Source: Microcebus murinus (taxonomy: Eukaryota > Chordata > Mammalia > Primates > Cheirogaleidae). From it: 64,000 bases of DNA. The notes beneath the pieces are model-generated. The model did no database searches. It saw only the letters and a list, made by a program, of their open reading frames with translations, and had not been told where the DNA came from. The position numbers and the translations under genes were made by a program. The stretch covers positions 18,877,501 through 18,941,500 of the forward strand of contig NC_134108.1 in the NCBI RefSeq assembly GCF_040939455.1, read 5' to 3'. This document shows positions 50,991 through 62,874 of the stretch, one piece after another; position 1 is the first letter of the stretch, and every line of letters starts with the position of its first letter.

Positions 50991-51959
50991 ACCATCCTCT
51001 CTAGCTCTCTGCACAGTACCTCTCATACTCTGGACTGAGGACCAGGACCTGTCTGCAACCAAATCAGGGAAAATAAGAAAAACAGGCAATTTAAAAAAGG
51101 TATCAGCTTTTTTGTTTTAATTTACTGGTCTTTAAAATCCCAAAGTCTGAGAATCATTTCTCTGCAGGAGAGCAAACTATGTGTTAGCTGTCTTTTCCAA
51201 GGCACAATAAGGGGTAAAAAATGTAGCCGCAGAAAGAATGACAAAATAGGGTTTTCCTGCCTCTGTCTCCACCCCCACTGCCAGGATTACAGCCATAGTC
51301 TCTTTGTTACAGTTCTTTTGAGACAGGAGTGGGCAGGAGTCCCCGGAAGGGACACGGGGTGGGGGCGGGGTAAGGGACTCCCACTACCCCTTACTGAGTC
51401 ACTGTCCCCTTTGTCCCTTGGCTTTAGACCAGGGGTCGGTGGTAGTAGCGGGGGGCATAGATACCCATTCTTTGATATGGCCGTGTGGTATCATACGTAA
51501 GGTATCCTGCAAAAACAGCATGAAGCCCCCTTTCCAGCCAGATTACCTTCGGGGAGGATGCCTCAGTCCCTCACAGAAGCAGACCTCGGTGGGCTGCCCC
51601 GTCAGGGCTCCAGAAAGGCTCCGCCGCCCGCCTCAAGGCAGAGCTGCGCCCGGTCCCGGGGAGCTGGAACCCTACAAGGGTCACAGCACGTCCCGGCACT
51701 CAGTCACAGGACTCGGTTTGGGTACGCTGAGTTAGCTGGCGGGAAGGCCTGAGGAGTGGCTGCAATCATCAAAGGTCGAGCGAGAGCTGACCGACCGCCT
51801 CCGAATCGGAGCTAACGGGAGAAGCACTGCCCTGGAGTCAGGAGCTCTGGGCTGCTTCTCGCACAGCCGGCGAGGCGAACAAGTCATTCTACTCGGGCCT
51901 GTTTCCTCAACTGTGAAATCAGGGGTCAGGATTCCATCCAGGAACACAAGATTCTAAAC
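50991..51959. other. Upstream flank of the FBXO30 CpG island
   Basis: GC content and CpG density rise from about 51300. No repeat recognised and no coding frame credible. The several short overlapping open frames at 51318-51947 have no motif. It may hold upstream promoter elements or the start of a divergent transcript, but nothing specific can be shown. Confidence 0.4.
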
Positions 51960-52650
51960 TGAACAGGTTTTCGCAGCACCGCCAGATCGGAACTCTATGG
52001 GGCGCCCCAGGAACCCGCAGCAAAACCCGCCAAAGCCTGAGGCTCTCCCGACCCTACTCTCTGCCACGTCGCTGCGGGGTCAGAGGCGGCGTGCGCGTCC
52101 CCGCCGGGCCCTGCGTGCGCGCCCCCGCCGGGCTTGCGGCCGAAGCCGGCCGGGTGGGCGGGGCAGAGCGGGGCGGGGCGCGGCGAGAGGGCGGCCGCGT
52201 TGCGGGAGGCAGAGGAGAAGAGAAAAGGCGGCGGCCCGGCGGGGGGAGAGGCGCGGAGGAGGTGGACCGGACGGGGGTGTGGGGCTCGGAGCGTCGCCGG
52301 GACACCGCGGGGCAGCCGGGCACGGCGGCCACGGCAGCCAGGGCCTGGGCCGCGGTTCGGCCGCGCCGGCCGGTGAGTGTCGGGAGGCCCGCAGGGGAGG
52401 CCGTGCGAGGCCCGCGGCGGGGCGGAGACGCCGGCGGCGGCCGTGCGGTCGGCGGGCCGGGCCTGGAGTGGAGGAAACACTGCCCCGAGCCGGGCCCGTG
52501 CGTGTCCCGGGGCGGCCGTCCGGGCGCGCAGTGAGGGCGTCCGCGGCCGGCGCCGGTGTTCGCGCCCGGCCGGCCGTTGAGGCGGTCAGCAAATGGCGAC
52601 CCACACCCCGAGGGCACCGACCCCCACCCCGAGGGCACTGACCCCCGTGT
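51960..52650 (+). promoter_or_regulatory. FBXO30: CpG island promoter of FBXO30
   Basis: A very GC- and CpG-dense block, the only one in the window, lies directly upstream of and across the first exon of FBXO30. GC boxes matching the Sp1/KLF core are visible at about 52156-52163 and 52170-52179, and CGTGCGCG/TGCGTGCGCG runs near 52090-52122 resemble NRF1-type sites. No TATA box is evident, which fits a dispersed-start housekeeping promoter. Such islands often fire both ways. A divergent transcript is therefore possible but not shown. The many long open frames on all frames here result from lack of stop codons in GC-rich DNA. Confidence 0.88.
52180..52372 (+). other. FBXO30: FBXO30 non-coding exon 1 (5' boundary uncertain)
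   Basis: The exon ends at 52372, where 'gccg|gtgagt' gives a near-perfect splice donor (GTGAGT from 52373). The start cannot be set by eye; 52180 is a placeholder just after the GC boxes. No ATG in the frame that would join the coding exon is present, so this exon is 5' UTR and translation starts in exon 2. Confidence 0.65.
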
Positions 52651-55600
52651 CACCCCAGTTTGCGTGTCTGTTGGGAAGGGCGGAAGGAGGAGTTAAACTT
52701 AGGAGACCCTAAAAATCTTGAAGGAAACCCAGCTTCTCGTTCCGTTTGGCTTTTAGAAACTTGGGTTCTTTGGGGACAAACGGGTTAAAGTAAGACCTGG
52801 AGGAATCATCAGCTATCTCCACGGGATGAGCGAAGTTGGTAACTTTTCCATTCATGGAAGTGTGAGGATTAGCCTTAGCCTCAGTCCTTGTTAAAGGGAA
52901 ACTTCCTGATTTTTCAGACCTGAGCGGTTGTGTTATTTGTGTCCTGCTCCTTGGAAGTACATTGCTTGGAAGGGATACAGAGAGCGCATGCTAGATTCAG
53001 AGTAATCTCTTGTGGGTCTGTTTTTAACGTGTGTGCTTGGGAGCCTAGAGGCAGACAGGCGGAACAGTATGTGTTTACCATGGTTCTAGTACTCCATTTC
53101 CCTCTCCCTTTCTCTTGTTTTTCTTTCTGAGCCCTGTCGTAAGACCCAGATAAAAGATGCTTGGGAACGAATTGACCTTTTATTCCATGATTACGTTATT
53201 GACTCGGATCCAAGATGAAGTTATTTATGGGCATTCTGATATCAATGTAGATTAACTTAAAACTCCTTTAATACAAAAATCCAAACTAAGTTTTAATTTC
53301 TATTTGCTAAATTTCAATACTGTGTGATTTCCTTCAGAAACCTATTAAATTATAGTAGCAGGCTTTGCATTTGCTCATATTAGGGTTTTCCAAAGCAGTC
53401 CAGTAGTTGACATGACAAAAGGAAAAGAGTAGTATAAAATATGCCTTCAGGATTTTTCTGAGGGCTAGATTTTAATATGCAGTTTTCGCTGAATCACATG
53501 TCTTTATGCTTAGTCACTGTTTCTCACCACAGAAGTTTAATTGGGGATAACAAGGTGTTTTGCTAACTTTTTAGATTGCCAGTTTGTTTTTACCTGGTAC
53601 TTTAATGCAGTGACATAAGCTTTTTTTTGTTTGTTTTTGGATTCTGGAGATGTTAGTGGGTGGAGTTTTGCAAATGTTAGAGCTGAAGTTTTGGATATAG
53701 ACAGACTTTTAGGTATTCCAAGTGTGCTAGGTATTTAATTTCAGTCCAGTATTTCTCCATGTCTAGTATTGGGAGGTTTTCTTTTTTTAAGTGTCCTAAG
53801 AAAGTATACCACTAAATATACACTATACAAGTGATTGTTAATATTTTAAGATACTTGATATAGTTAGAGAGGTACTTTAAGGTCACTAAAATAGGCATTG
53901 GTTAATGTGTTTACTGTTTGATATAACATATTTCTAAAATGTGACTATTTTAATGGGATAGGCCCTATGCTATTCTGTGTGATTTTGGATAAATCTTTTA
54001 ACTGAGTTCCTAAGACTGCTTATTTTGATAAAAGGAGTTGCTGTGGAATGACATTGTATTTGTAGAATTCTTTAACATTAAAGTCTTGAGTGAAAGGCTG
54101 TATAAAATAAAATTTGTTTTTATATTGGTGTAATGAAGTAGGCAAGATTGGCTTGGAACTAGTTGCTTCTATTAATATATTGTACGTAGCTAGACACAAG
54201 CATACCTCAGTTAAAACCTGGTCTGTGAAAGTCTTTTAGAAAAAAGGTCTTTTTTAAAAGAGTGGGTAATGTTAGTATTATCTACTTCCCTATATGATTG
54301 CCTTTAATAAGCTTTATAAATTTAAATGACCTCATAAAAATATACATAAAGCTTTGTGTATGTTCATGTGGCTTTTGTATAAATGGAAATACACCTGTTT
54401 TCTGAGAACAGCATGTTTATATCCTGTTAGATACACACAATTGTAACCAACCTTTGCAGAGTTCTAGATTTGTTTTCAGAGTTGAGTAACTGCTTTAAGG
54501 TTACAGAACTGAGACTTCTTGGAAGCCCACTCCCTCATGCCATGCTGCCCATTTTAATAAACTGAGTTCTGCCATTTGGATGGGTTATGTTTATCTGAGT
54601 ATCAACTCAGTTGGGTTCTGGTCTGAGTATTAAATATTTATTAATATCATTTCAATTTTTGATGTAGGTCTATGACAGTTTCATTTGTCTATTTAGTGGA
54701 GAATATTGCAAGTAGTTAGGACTTTGATTTCGAATGAGTTAAATAAGCTACCCATGACCATGTCCATGTTTAGAAATTAAAGATGTATGTTTTGATTATA
54801 TCATAGGTGGAAGGATAAAAACTTGAAAAAATTTTCCATGTGGTTAAGTCATTCATTCTATAAATAAAAAGTCAGAACCAAAGTTTAATAAAGGAATATA
54901 TACATTGTAATCCATTTAGCCATTTTTGACTGGGAGCATGTGCTTTGAGTTTGGAATTTAATGGTAGTGGATTTTTTTAGATTGTGTCTAACCACCTTCC
55001 TTTTAAAAAAAAGACAGATAAGATGTCCAACTGACGTATAGATTTATTATGTGGTCTTTAAAGCTGAGTGCACCTGATGAGCAGATCAATCAGCAAGTGT
55101 TTGCATTTACTATGCACTACTACCTCTGACTATACAAAGGATGAGATTTGCCTGGGAGGAGCTTATAATTTATTATTAAATTTGAAATTTCATTTGTGGA
55201 CTTGTAATAATGGTTAATTGAACAAGTCCATTTATAGTTTCATATCAGCCTTACATTGGAGCAACATGCTACTGTATAAGTAGAATTCTATTTCTTATAA
55301 TACCATATTAATTGTAATATTAAACAGAAGGCTGATGCCACTTCCTATTTTGAGCTTTTCCTCACCCTGAACCCTACTCAGCACTTTTGCATGTTCAGAC
55401 ATCAGCCTCTGCCTTTTTGTACCTAGTGCCTCTATATTCAGTTTTCCAGTAATTGATGCACAGTTGATTAGGGAATTTAAATAATCATAAAGGTAACTGT
55501 TTCCCCTTGTGCCTTTTATTGTTATTTAAGGTTTTAAAACAGTGGAAGGTTGAAATGAACTTTCTTGGATTTGCTTTTTTGGTAGATGATTTGTCTTACT

Positions 55601-55651
55601 CCATATATAATGCCTGGAACATATTACCTAGGTGCTCAATAAATGTTTGAG

Positions 55652-56002
55652 CACCATTGACTTTTTTTTTTTTTTTTTTGAGACAGAGTCTCACTTTGTT
55701 GCCTAGGCTAGAGTGAGTGTCATGGTGTCAGCCTAGCTCACAGCAACCTCAAACTCCTGGGCTGAGACGATCCTACTGCCTCAGCCTCCTGAGTAGCTGG
55801 GACTATAGGCATGCACCACCATGCCCGGCTAATTTTTCTATATATATTAGTTGGCCAATTAATTTCTTTCTATTTATACTAGAGACGGGGTCTCGCTCTT
55901 GCTCAGGCTGGTTTTTAACTCCTGACCTCGAGCAATCCGCCTGCCTCAGCCTCCCTGAGTGCTAGGATTATAGGCGTGAGCCACCGCGCCGGCCACCATT
56001 GA
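55652..56002 (-). mobile_element. Alu SINE, lemur type, antisense in FBXO30 intron 1
   Basis: Antisense Alu from the T19-run at 55662 to 'gccaccgcgccggc' at 55993. The lemur linker appears reversed as 'tagttggccaattaatttct'. Flanking copies 'caccattga' at 55652-55660 and 55994-56002. It inserted next to the tail of an older repeat ('gtgctcaataaatgtttga'). Confidence 0.96.
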
Positions 56003-57569
56003 TTTTTTATGGCCAGTACAATAAGGTAATTTTGACTCAGTTTGATTGTTTGATGCCGGATCTATAAGATTGTGTCTTTCATGGAATGCGCAGTTTGCAG
56101 TGAAATCAAGAATCTCATTTGTTTTGGAATCCATTTTGCTTTTCTTGTGTTATAATTCTTTATGTATTTAACACAAATGGTTCTCTCATTGAAGCAGAGT
56201 TTTCAATGTAGGGAACTGTAAGAATGAATGAGACAGATGGTCCTGACCTTCATGGAGCTTATAGTTTTCCTGTGGAAATAACTATCAAACAGAATAATGA
56301 TTTACTGAGAGTTGTCACCATTATTACCAAGGAAAAATGCAGTGTGTAATGAGCATTTGTAATACAGGATTCATATCTTGTCTTTGGGGTGTATGGAAAA
56401 GTAACATTTAAGCTGATACTTGAGTTGAGGCAGTGCAGTTGGGGAAGGAAGGTGTGTAAGTGTGTCTGTGTCTTGGAGGCGGAGGCAGACATTTAGGAAT
56501 AGCCCTGAGGTACAAGCTGTTTTAAGTACATTAGGTGACATTTTTTAGCATATTTTAAAATCATGCTAATTTGTGATTTTTTATTTACTTATTCTGTTAT
56601 ATATTTTAATGAATTTGAAAAAATTAATGTTTTTTTGAGGACAATGTCTTTATGGCTTTAATGACAAGATCGCATTTCAATATATGGGAAAATGCTGTGT
56701 CTTAAAACTATTTTTATGTATTGCTTGTTAGCCACAGAGTATGAGTTGGGAAGGAACTTCTCTTAGATAAAATTCAAACTGTTGAAATCATTTCACCAAT
56801 TATAGATATTTTCTAGTCTAATGAAACTTTTTCTAGTAATTTAAATTTAAGTAAGTGTAAGTTAATTGAGATCTTATTTGGCATGTTAGGATTCTGATTT
56901 AGGGGAGTTAAAAAAATGAAGAGTTTTAAATTAAGCTCATTGTGAACTTGAAACCTCAGTGTTAGCAACATGTTTTCTACTGGGCCAGCTGTGTCACTGT
57001 TCAACTGATAAATCAGGAATCGATGTCTTTAAACCTGTTTCGCAGGGTTTGTAAGCAGTTGTGAAATACATTATGAAGGCATATTTAATTTGGCAATAGT
57101 GATGTTGATTAGAAAAGGGATGATCTGGGAGAATTTTAAATTGGGAAGCTGAGGATTTTATCCTCAGTACTCTTTGGGTATTGACTGTTGTATTTTCTTA
57201 ACTTATTTCTTAATATGTTTAACTGTAGAATGGAATTGAACTTGATTCCTCCTTTGTATAGCTATTTTGAGAATTGTTAAATTCATAATGTTGTTCCATA
57301 CATTTATGCTGAGTATTATCAATGTAAACTATTTTAAAAATAATTTAAAGCACGTATGTTCAAAGTAAAGTAATGTGCTATTATAATTAGAAAGGACCAA
57401 AAAGACTTACTTGACCACATAGGTGGTTAAGTATTGGAATAAACTACAAGCAAAGTTGTATAATCTCCATTCCTCAAATAACATCTTAAAATTTGATCAC
57501 CAGTTATTAAAGTGCTGCCCTATTTTCTTAAACTTTTATAAGTAAACATATCTGTTACTGTCCATGTAA

Positions 57570-57735
57570 GTTGATTAGGTACAGATTTAAGTCCTAGCTC
57601 TGTCTCTTACTAGGTAGATGACCTTGGGCAAGTCACTTACTCTTTCTGATCCTCTTTTCTCTGGATTGTTAAGAGGAATAAGTGACACAATATATGTAAA
57701 GAAGTATAAAATAGGTGCTTAATTAGTGCTCTCTT
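57570..57735 (+). repeat. MIR SINE in intron 1
   Basis: 'taagtcctagctctgtctct', 'tactaggtagatgaccttgg', 'gcaagtcacttactctttct' and 'taaaataggtgcttaattag' follow MIR in order. Confidence 0.85.
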
Positions 57736-59499
57736 TTCCTGCTCTGTAAGTCTACTTCAATAAATAATAAGTGTTGTGAACTTATTGCTATGGATATGTT
57801 TTTTAACCTTCTTATGGGAATAGTGTGAAAGAGGCTATTTATTTTGAAATTTGACTGCTTCAGCCTTTGAAAGTTATTGCTGTTTTTGTATTTAACTAAG
57901 TGTGTCTATAGCAGTTCCTATTTTAAACATTTTTGAATTAAGTGATGTTTTTAAGATGTATTCTGCCTGGTGGTGTGACATGATAGTGTGTACAGTAACA
58001 TAAAGTATCCCTAAGAGTTCTGAGAGTACTGGTTACTTCTGTTAAAACTGTTTGTATTTTTAGTTTTCTCCCATAGTAATAATCAAGCTTATAACCTTTA
58101 GCATGTGAGATAAACTCAGTTGTCCAGGTGTTGTAACTAAGAAAGCTACAGCTGTTTTCACAATGTAATCACTTAGTAAGACCTGTGTTAATTCTTAGTG
58201 AAATTTCTCTTTGTCTGCTTAATTTACAAATATCATTATTACTCTTTTATTTCTGTTATGACTCTTTTAGCATGTCTATTTTTAATTTACAAGTTCTATA
58301 CTTCCCTATAAAATTTATGAATATAGACATGCAAAAAAGTATTTAAATCATAATTTATAATTTTTTAGCACAATTTAAAAATAAAGTTTTGGTGTTGAAC
58401 ATGTACCTTGTTTTTTCCTTGGCATCATTGAACACCATAGTGTCAACTCAGAACTTTTCCACTTAATCAAGAAAAGCTCTATTAATGATGATTTAGGTAG
58501 ACTTTTGTTAGTGTAGTTTGAGAAAATTAAGCCTCAACGAGAAAATGATATAGCAATTTGGGGTGTAATTACTTAAGCTACCTGGAACCAAGATAGAATT
58601 TATGAAAAAAATATGTCAGAGAACTAACAATCACTTAGGCACTGAGGTTAAGAAAATAGGCTAAGAATCAGCTTCTTATCCAGAAAATTGTTTACTACAT
58701 GGTTATTAATTTGGGAAATATTGAGCTGAGTTGCCTGTGCCATATGCAGGTGGAAATGTATCACAAATAATTAGTTGTAGAAGTCTAGAGTTTGGAACAG
58801 GAATCTCAGCAGGATGTATAGATGGATTTTCAGCATATGGGTGGTAATTGAAACTTTTGAAGAAAATGAGAGCACCCAGGGAGAATGTACAGAATGAGTT
58901 CTTGACTTAGAACGCTAAAGAAGAATAATATTTAAGATGAAAAAAACTAAGGGATAACCAGAGAGGTAGGAGGAAAACTGGAGACTTGAGACATTACCAA
59001 AAAGTAAGGGAAAGTAATAGTCTAAAAAGGAGGGATTAATCATCACCATGATAATGGCCAAGGAAGATGGGGTCTGAAAAAAATATGCCCTTTGGATTTA
59101 GTGTTAAAGATCTCAGTAGAGCCATTTTAATTAATAGAGCTAGTAAAAAAGCCAGATTAGAGAGTTGAGGAGTATATGGGATATTAGAAATTTTTTTGGT
59201 TTGTTTTTAGTTTTTCTTCTGAAAACTTAATAAGAAAAAAAAGAATGGTAGCAAAAGGGGGATATTCTTTTATTATTTCAGTTTTTAAAGAATGAATATT
59301 CTTTTAAATTTTTACTGCTAATAGGAAACAAACCAATAAAGAAATTGAAGATTATAGAAAAAATATATTGAGTAGGCTCAGTAACTAAAAGCAAAATGCT
59401 TATACTTTCTTTTGTTTTTGATACAGAACTTTTTTTGATCAAAGTTATAAGGCATATTTTAAAGTAGGAAAGACCATTAGGTATCTGTAATCCCTTCAT

Positions 59500-60055
59500 G
59501 TTATCTTATAGACTCTACTTCTCTGCTTAAAATCTCAGTGACTTCCGATTACTAAAAGTCTAACCTCCTTAGAGAAGCACATATAGCACTAATTATGATT
59601 TGCCTCATTCCTGTCTGGCCTCATCTTTCACAACTGCCTCATGATCCAGTGATACTAGGAAACTTGAGGTTCCCTGAACATGTTTTGCCAATTCATGCTT
59701 TTCTATATTTGCATATGCTGCTGTTTCAGCATCAAAATGCCTCCTTCCTTACCAACTTACCCTTCCATACGTAAGATTTCTCCTCTTTCAACAGTACTTT
59801 GAATTCTTCTCTAACCCTTACTCATACTGATGATGATGATGATGAATCTCTGTGCTACCATTTTATTTCTATTGTATTGATCACATAATGTATTATGATT
59901 TTTACTGTCTTTGAACATAATAATGTGATATGATTTGTACTGCCATAACTTCTTCAGAGGAGGCATCATGTCTTACTAATCTTTATTTTGCCACACCAAA
60001 CACAGTGCCTGGTACATTGTAGTTAAACAGTAAATAGGTGTTTAATGTATGCATG
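59500..60055 (+). repeat. L2-like LINE fragment in intron 1
   Basis: Diverged L2 text: 'ctctgcttaaaatctcagtg', 'tgtctggcctcatctttcac', 'ccacaccaaacacagtgcct' and 'ggtacattgtagttaaacag'. A short (GAT)n tract lies at about 59828-59843 inside it. Confidence 0.6.
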
Positions 60056-60834
60056 GAAACTGTGGCCCTCAGAAGTAAGTGATTTGCCTACAGCCACAGA
60101 GTTTGAATTATAATTTTTATTTTCTGGATAAATTCCCTGTTTATTCTAATTAAGTCTTAGTCTGTTGATTTGTTATGGACTTTATTGAGGCATCTGTAGA
60201 AGGAGACATCAGTAGATGAAATCTTAATGAATTCATATATTTAAAGGGAATAAAAAAGATAACGTCTAGTAAAGTTTTGGTTTGGTATATTCATGATATT
60301 TGGATTATTCCCTTTTAGGAATATGATGAGGTGTCTGTAATGTGGGATAAATCAAAATAAGTTTAGTTGAAATTACAAAGGTAAAATCTAAAGTCTTCTC
60401 TGAAATCTAAAAGTTAAAATACACATTAATTTGTTATTGACATTAATTTATATACTATACAGTACTAGAATGTAGGTGTGGTATATTTTGAAACTTACCC
60501 TTTTAGTCATATTGGTATATAATATATAAGAATGATTTTTTATGACATTTTGGAGTACTGAATTGTTACTTGAATCAAAGCACTTATGTTCTTTCATGAA
60601 CCTGATTATGTATAAAATTGATTATGTATAAAAATTATACATATTGATTATATATAAAATTAATAGGTTAAAGATGTTTATATATTTCATCATAAAGCTA
60701 AGCTAAGATGCATTAGTGATTTGATTTATGTTATTGATTGATTTATGTTATTAAACAATTTTGAAAAATCAACCACTTTTTCCCTAACTTCTTATCTTTT
60801 TTCCATTTCAACAACTAGAACTGGACTGGCCATT

Positions 60835-62874
60835 ATGGAGGAGGAGCTGCAGCATTCACACTGTGTGAATTGTGTCAGTAGACGGTGTATGACCAGACCA
60901 GAACCTGGGATTTCCTGTGACTTGATTGGTTGTCCATTGGTTTGTGGAGCAGTTTTCCATTCTTGTAAAGCTGATGAGCATCGACTTTTATGTCCATTTG
61001 AACGAGTGCCTTGCTTAAATAGTGACTTTGGATGTCCATTTACCATGGCCCGAAATAAAGTTGCTGAACATCTAGAAATGTGTCCTGCAAGTGTGGTGTG
61101 CTGTACTATGGAGTGGAACCGATGGCCAGTTAGTTATGCAGACCGAAAATCGTATGAAAATTTAAGCAGAGATGTTGATGAAGTGGCACAATTAGATATG
61201 GCCTTGGCCCTTCAAGACCAAAGGATGCTCTTAGAATCTCTCAAAGTAGCCACCATTATGTCAAAAGCAACTGATAAAGTATCTGAATCTAAAGAACAAA
61301 TCTCAGTTAAATCAAGTGTCCCAGAAATACCACATACTAATGGTTTGGTATCTGTTGATGAAGAATCTTATGGTGCACTTTATCAAGCTACTGTGGAAAC
61401 AACCAGAAGTTTGGCTGCTGCTTTAGATATCCTGAATACGGCCACAAGAGACATTGGCATGTTAAATACAAGTCTTTGTGCTTCCCCAGATGAAATAGAA
61501 GAAGAGCAAAATGAAAGAGAAAGCTTACAGGATAAAAATTTAAAAGACCAAGAGTATCTTTCTGAGGATGAGATAGGAGCAGTAGGTGGAATTGACCATA
61601 ATGACACAAGTCAGAATGCCCAGTCTGAACAAAATGGTTCAAGCGATTTATTATGTGACTTGAATACAAGTTCTTATGGCACTTCTGCTCTTTGTAATGG
61701 CTTTCCTTTGGAAGATATGTGTACACAGATCATAGACAAGAATCAGAATTTACATGGTGATTCAAAACAAAGTAACTTAACAAATGGAGAATGTACAGCA
61801 TCAGATGGCACTTCAAAACCTTCCAGTTCACTTTCAGTAGCAGCACAACTTAAGGAAGTAATACCATCCAGTGCTTTGCCTAATGGCACAGTTCAGCATA
61901 TTCTCATGGCAGATGATGAAGATGAAGGAGAATTGTGTTGGAGAAAAGTAGACTTAGGGGACTTGAGAAACATGGATGTCTTATCTTTCAGTCATTCTCC
62001 TTCATTGAAATTTCTTTCTAATTCATGTTGGTCTAAACCAAAGGAAGATAAAGCAGTAGATACATCAGATTTGGAAGTTGCAGAAGATCCCATGGGCCTC
62101 CAGGGAATAGATCTGATCACAGCAGCATTACTCTTTTGTTTGGGAGATTCTCCAGGTGGGAGGGGTATATCTGATAGTCGCATGGTTGATGTCTATCACG
62201 TTGACTTTGGGACTCAGACTTTTTCACTTCCATCTGCAATATTAGCTACAAATACAGTGGTTGGGGAAATAGCCTCAGCTTCAGCATGTGATCATGCCAA
62301 TCCACAGCTTTCAAATCCAAGTCCTTTTCAGACACTTGGGCTGGATTTAGTATTGGAATGTGTCGCAAGGTACCAACCCAAGCAGCGTTCGATGTTTACC
62401 TTTGTGTGTGGACAGTTATTTAGAAGAAAAGAATTTTCTTCACATTTTAAGAACGTGCATGGTGATATTCATGCTGGACTCAATGGCTGGATGGAACAGA
62501 GGTGTCCTTTAGCTTATTATGGTTGTACCTATTCTCAGCGTAGATTTTGTCCATCAACACAAGGAGCAAAGATTATACATGACCGCCATTTGAGGTCATT
62601 TGGAGTTCAGCCATGTGTATCTACAGTATTAGTAGAGCCTGCTAGAAACTGTGTGTTGGGATTACATAGTGACCATTTAAGTAGTCTTCCTTTTGAGGTC
62701 CTGCAGCATATTGCAGGCTTTCTTGATGGCTTCAGTTTATGCCAGCTCTCATGTGTATCCAGGTTAATGAGGGATGTATGTGGCAGTCTGCTTCAGTCTC
62801 GTGGAATGGTCATACTACAGTGGGGAAAAAGGAAGTATCCAGAAGGAAATTCATCGTGGCAGATAAAAGAAAAG
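60835..62874 (+). CDS. FBXO30: F-box only protein 30, N-terminal 680 residues (large coding exon)
   Basis: FBXO30 (also called MUSA1) is the substrate-recognition subunit of an SCF (SKP1-CUL1-F-box) ubiquitin ligase. The family is known for roles in muscle atrophy downstream of reduced BMP signalling and in Eg5/KIF11 turnover. The exon starts at 60819 after an AG acceptor. The start ATG at 60835 has A at -3 and G at +4; an ATG 90 bases upstream is intronic. Domains: a Cys/His-rich TRAF-type zinc finger at residues about 10-90 (C28, C33, C37, C44, H49, C53, C60, C67, H79, C83). Then comes an acidic, Ser/Asn-rich, probably disordered middle (about 150-430), a second Cys/His-rich part (about 505-600; C525, H537, H542), and an F-box at about 613-660 beginning DHLSSLPFEVLQHIAGFLDG. 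The exon ends at 62874, phase 0, before a GTTAGT donor. The full-length protein is about 745 residues in human, so about 65 C-terminal residues lie in the next exon, outside the window. The frame is intact. Confidence 0.98.

Larger units (their letters stand above)
52373..60818 (+). other. FBXO30: FBXO30 intron 1
   Basis: Intron of about 8.4 kb, from GTGAGT at 52373 to the acceptor 'caacaactag' ending at 60818, preceded by a pyrimidine tract at about 60778-60810. It is AT-rich and repeat-poor compared with the upstream flank. It holds one antisense Alu, one MIR core and an L2-like stretch. 52650-55640 has no repeat I recognise. Confidence 0.85.

Noticed and set aside
52134..52376. Possible in-frame N-terminal extension of FBXO30 from exon 1
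   Set aside because: The exon 1 frame that joins the coding exon is open across the splice junction, but it contains no ATG. Only non-AUG initiation could use it, and the ATG at 60835 has a good context.
51995..52653. Several long ORFs (up to 214 codons) on both strands in the CpG island
   Set aside because: GC-rich DNA lacks stop codons; the translations are low-complexity Arg/Gly/Pro/Ala and occur in nearly every frame at once.
60745..60834. Upstream ATG adding 30 residues to FBXO30
   Set aside because: These bases lie before the AG acceptor at 60818 and form the pyrimidine tract of the intron; the extra residues are not part of the known protein.
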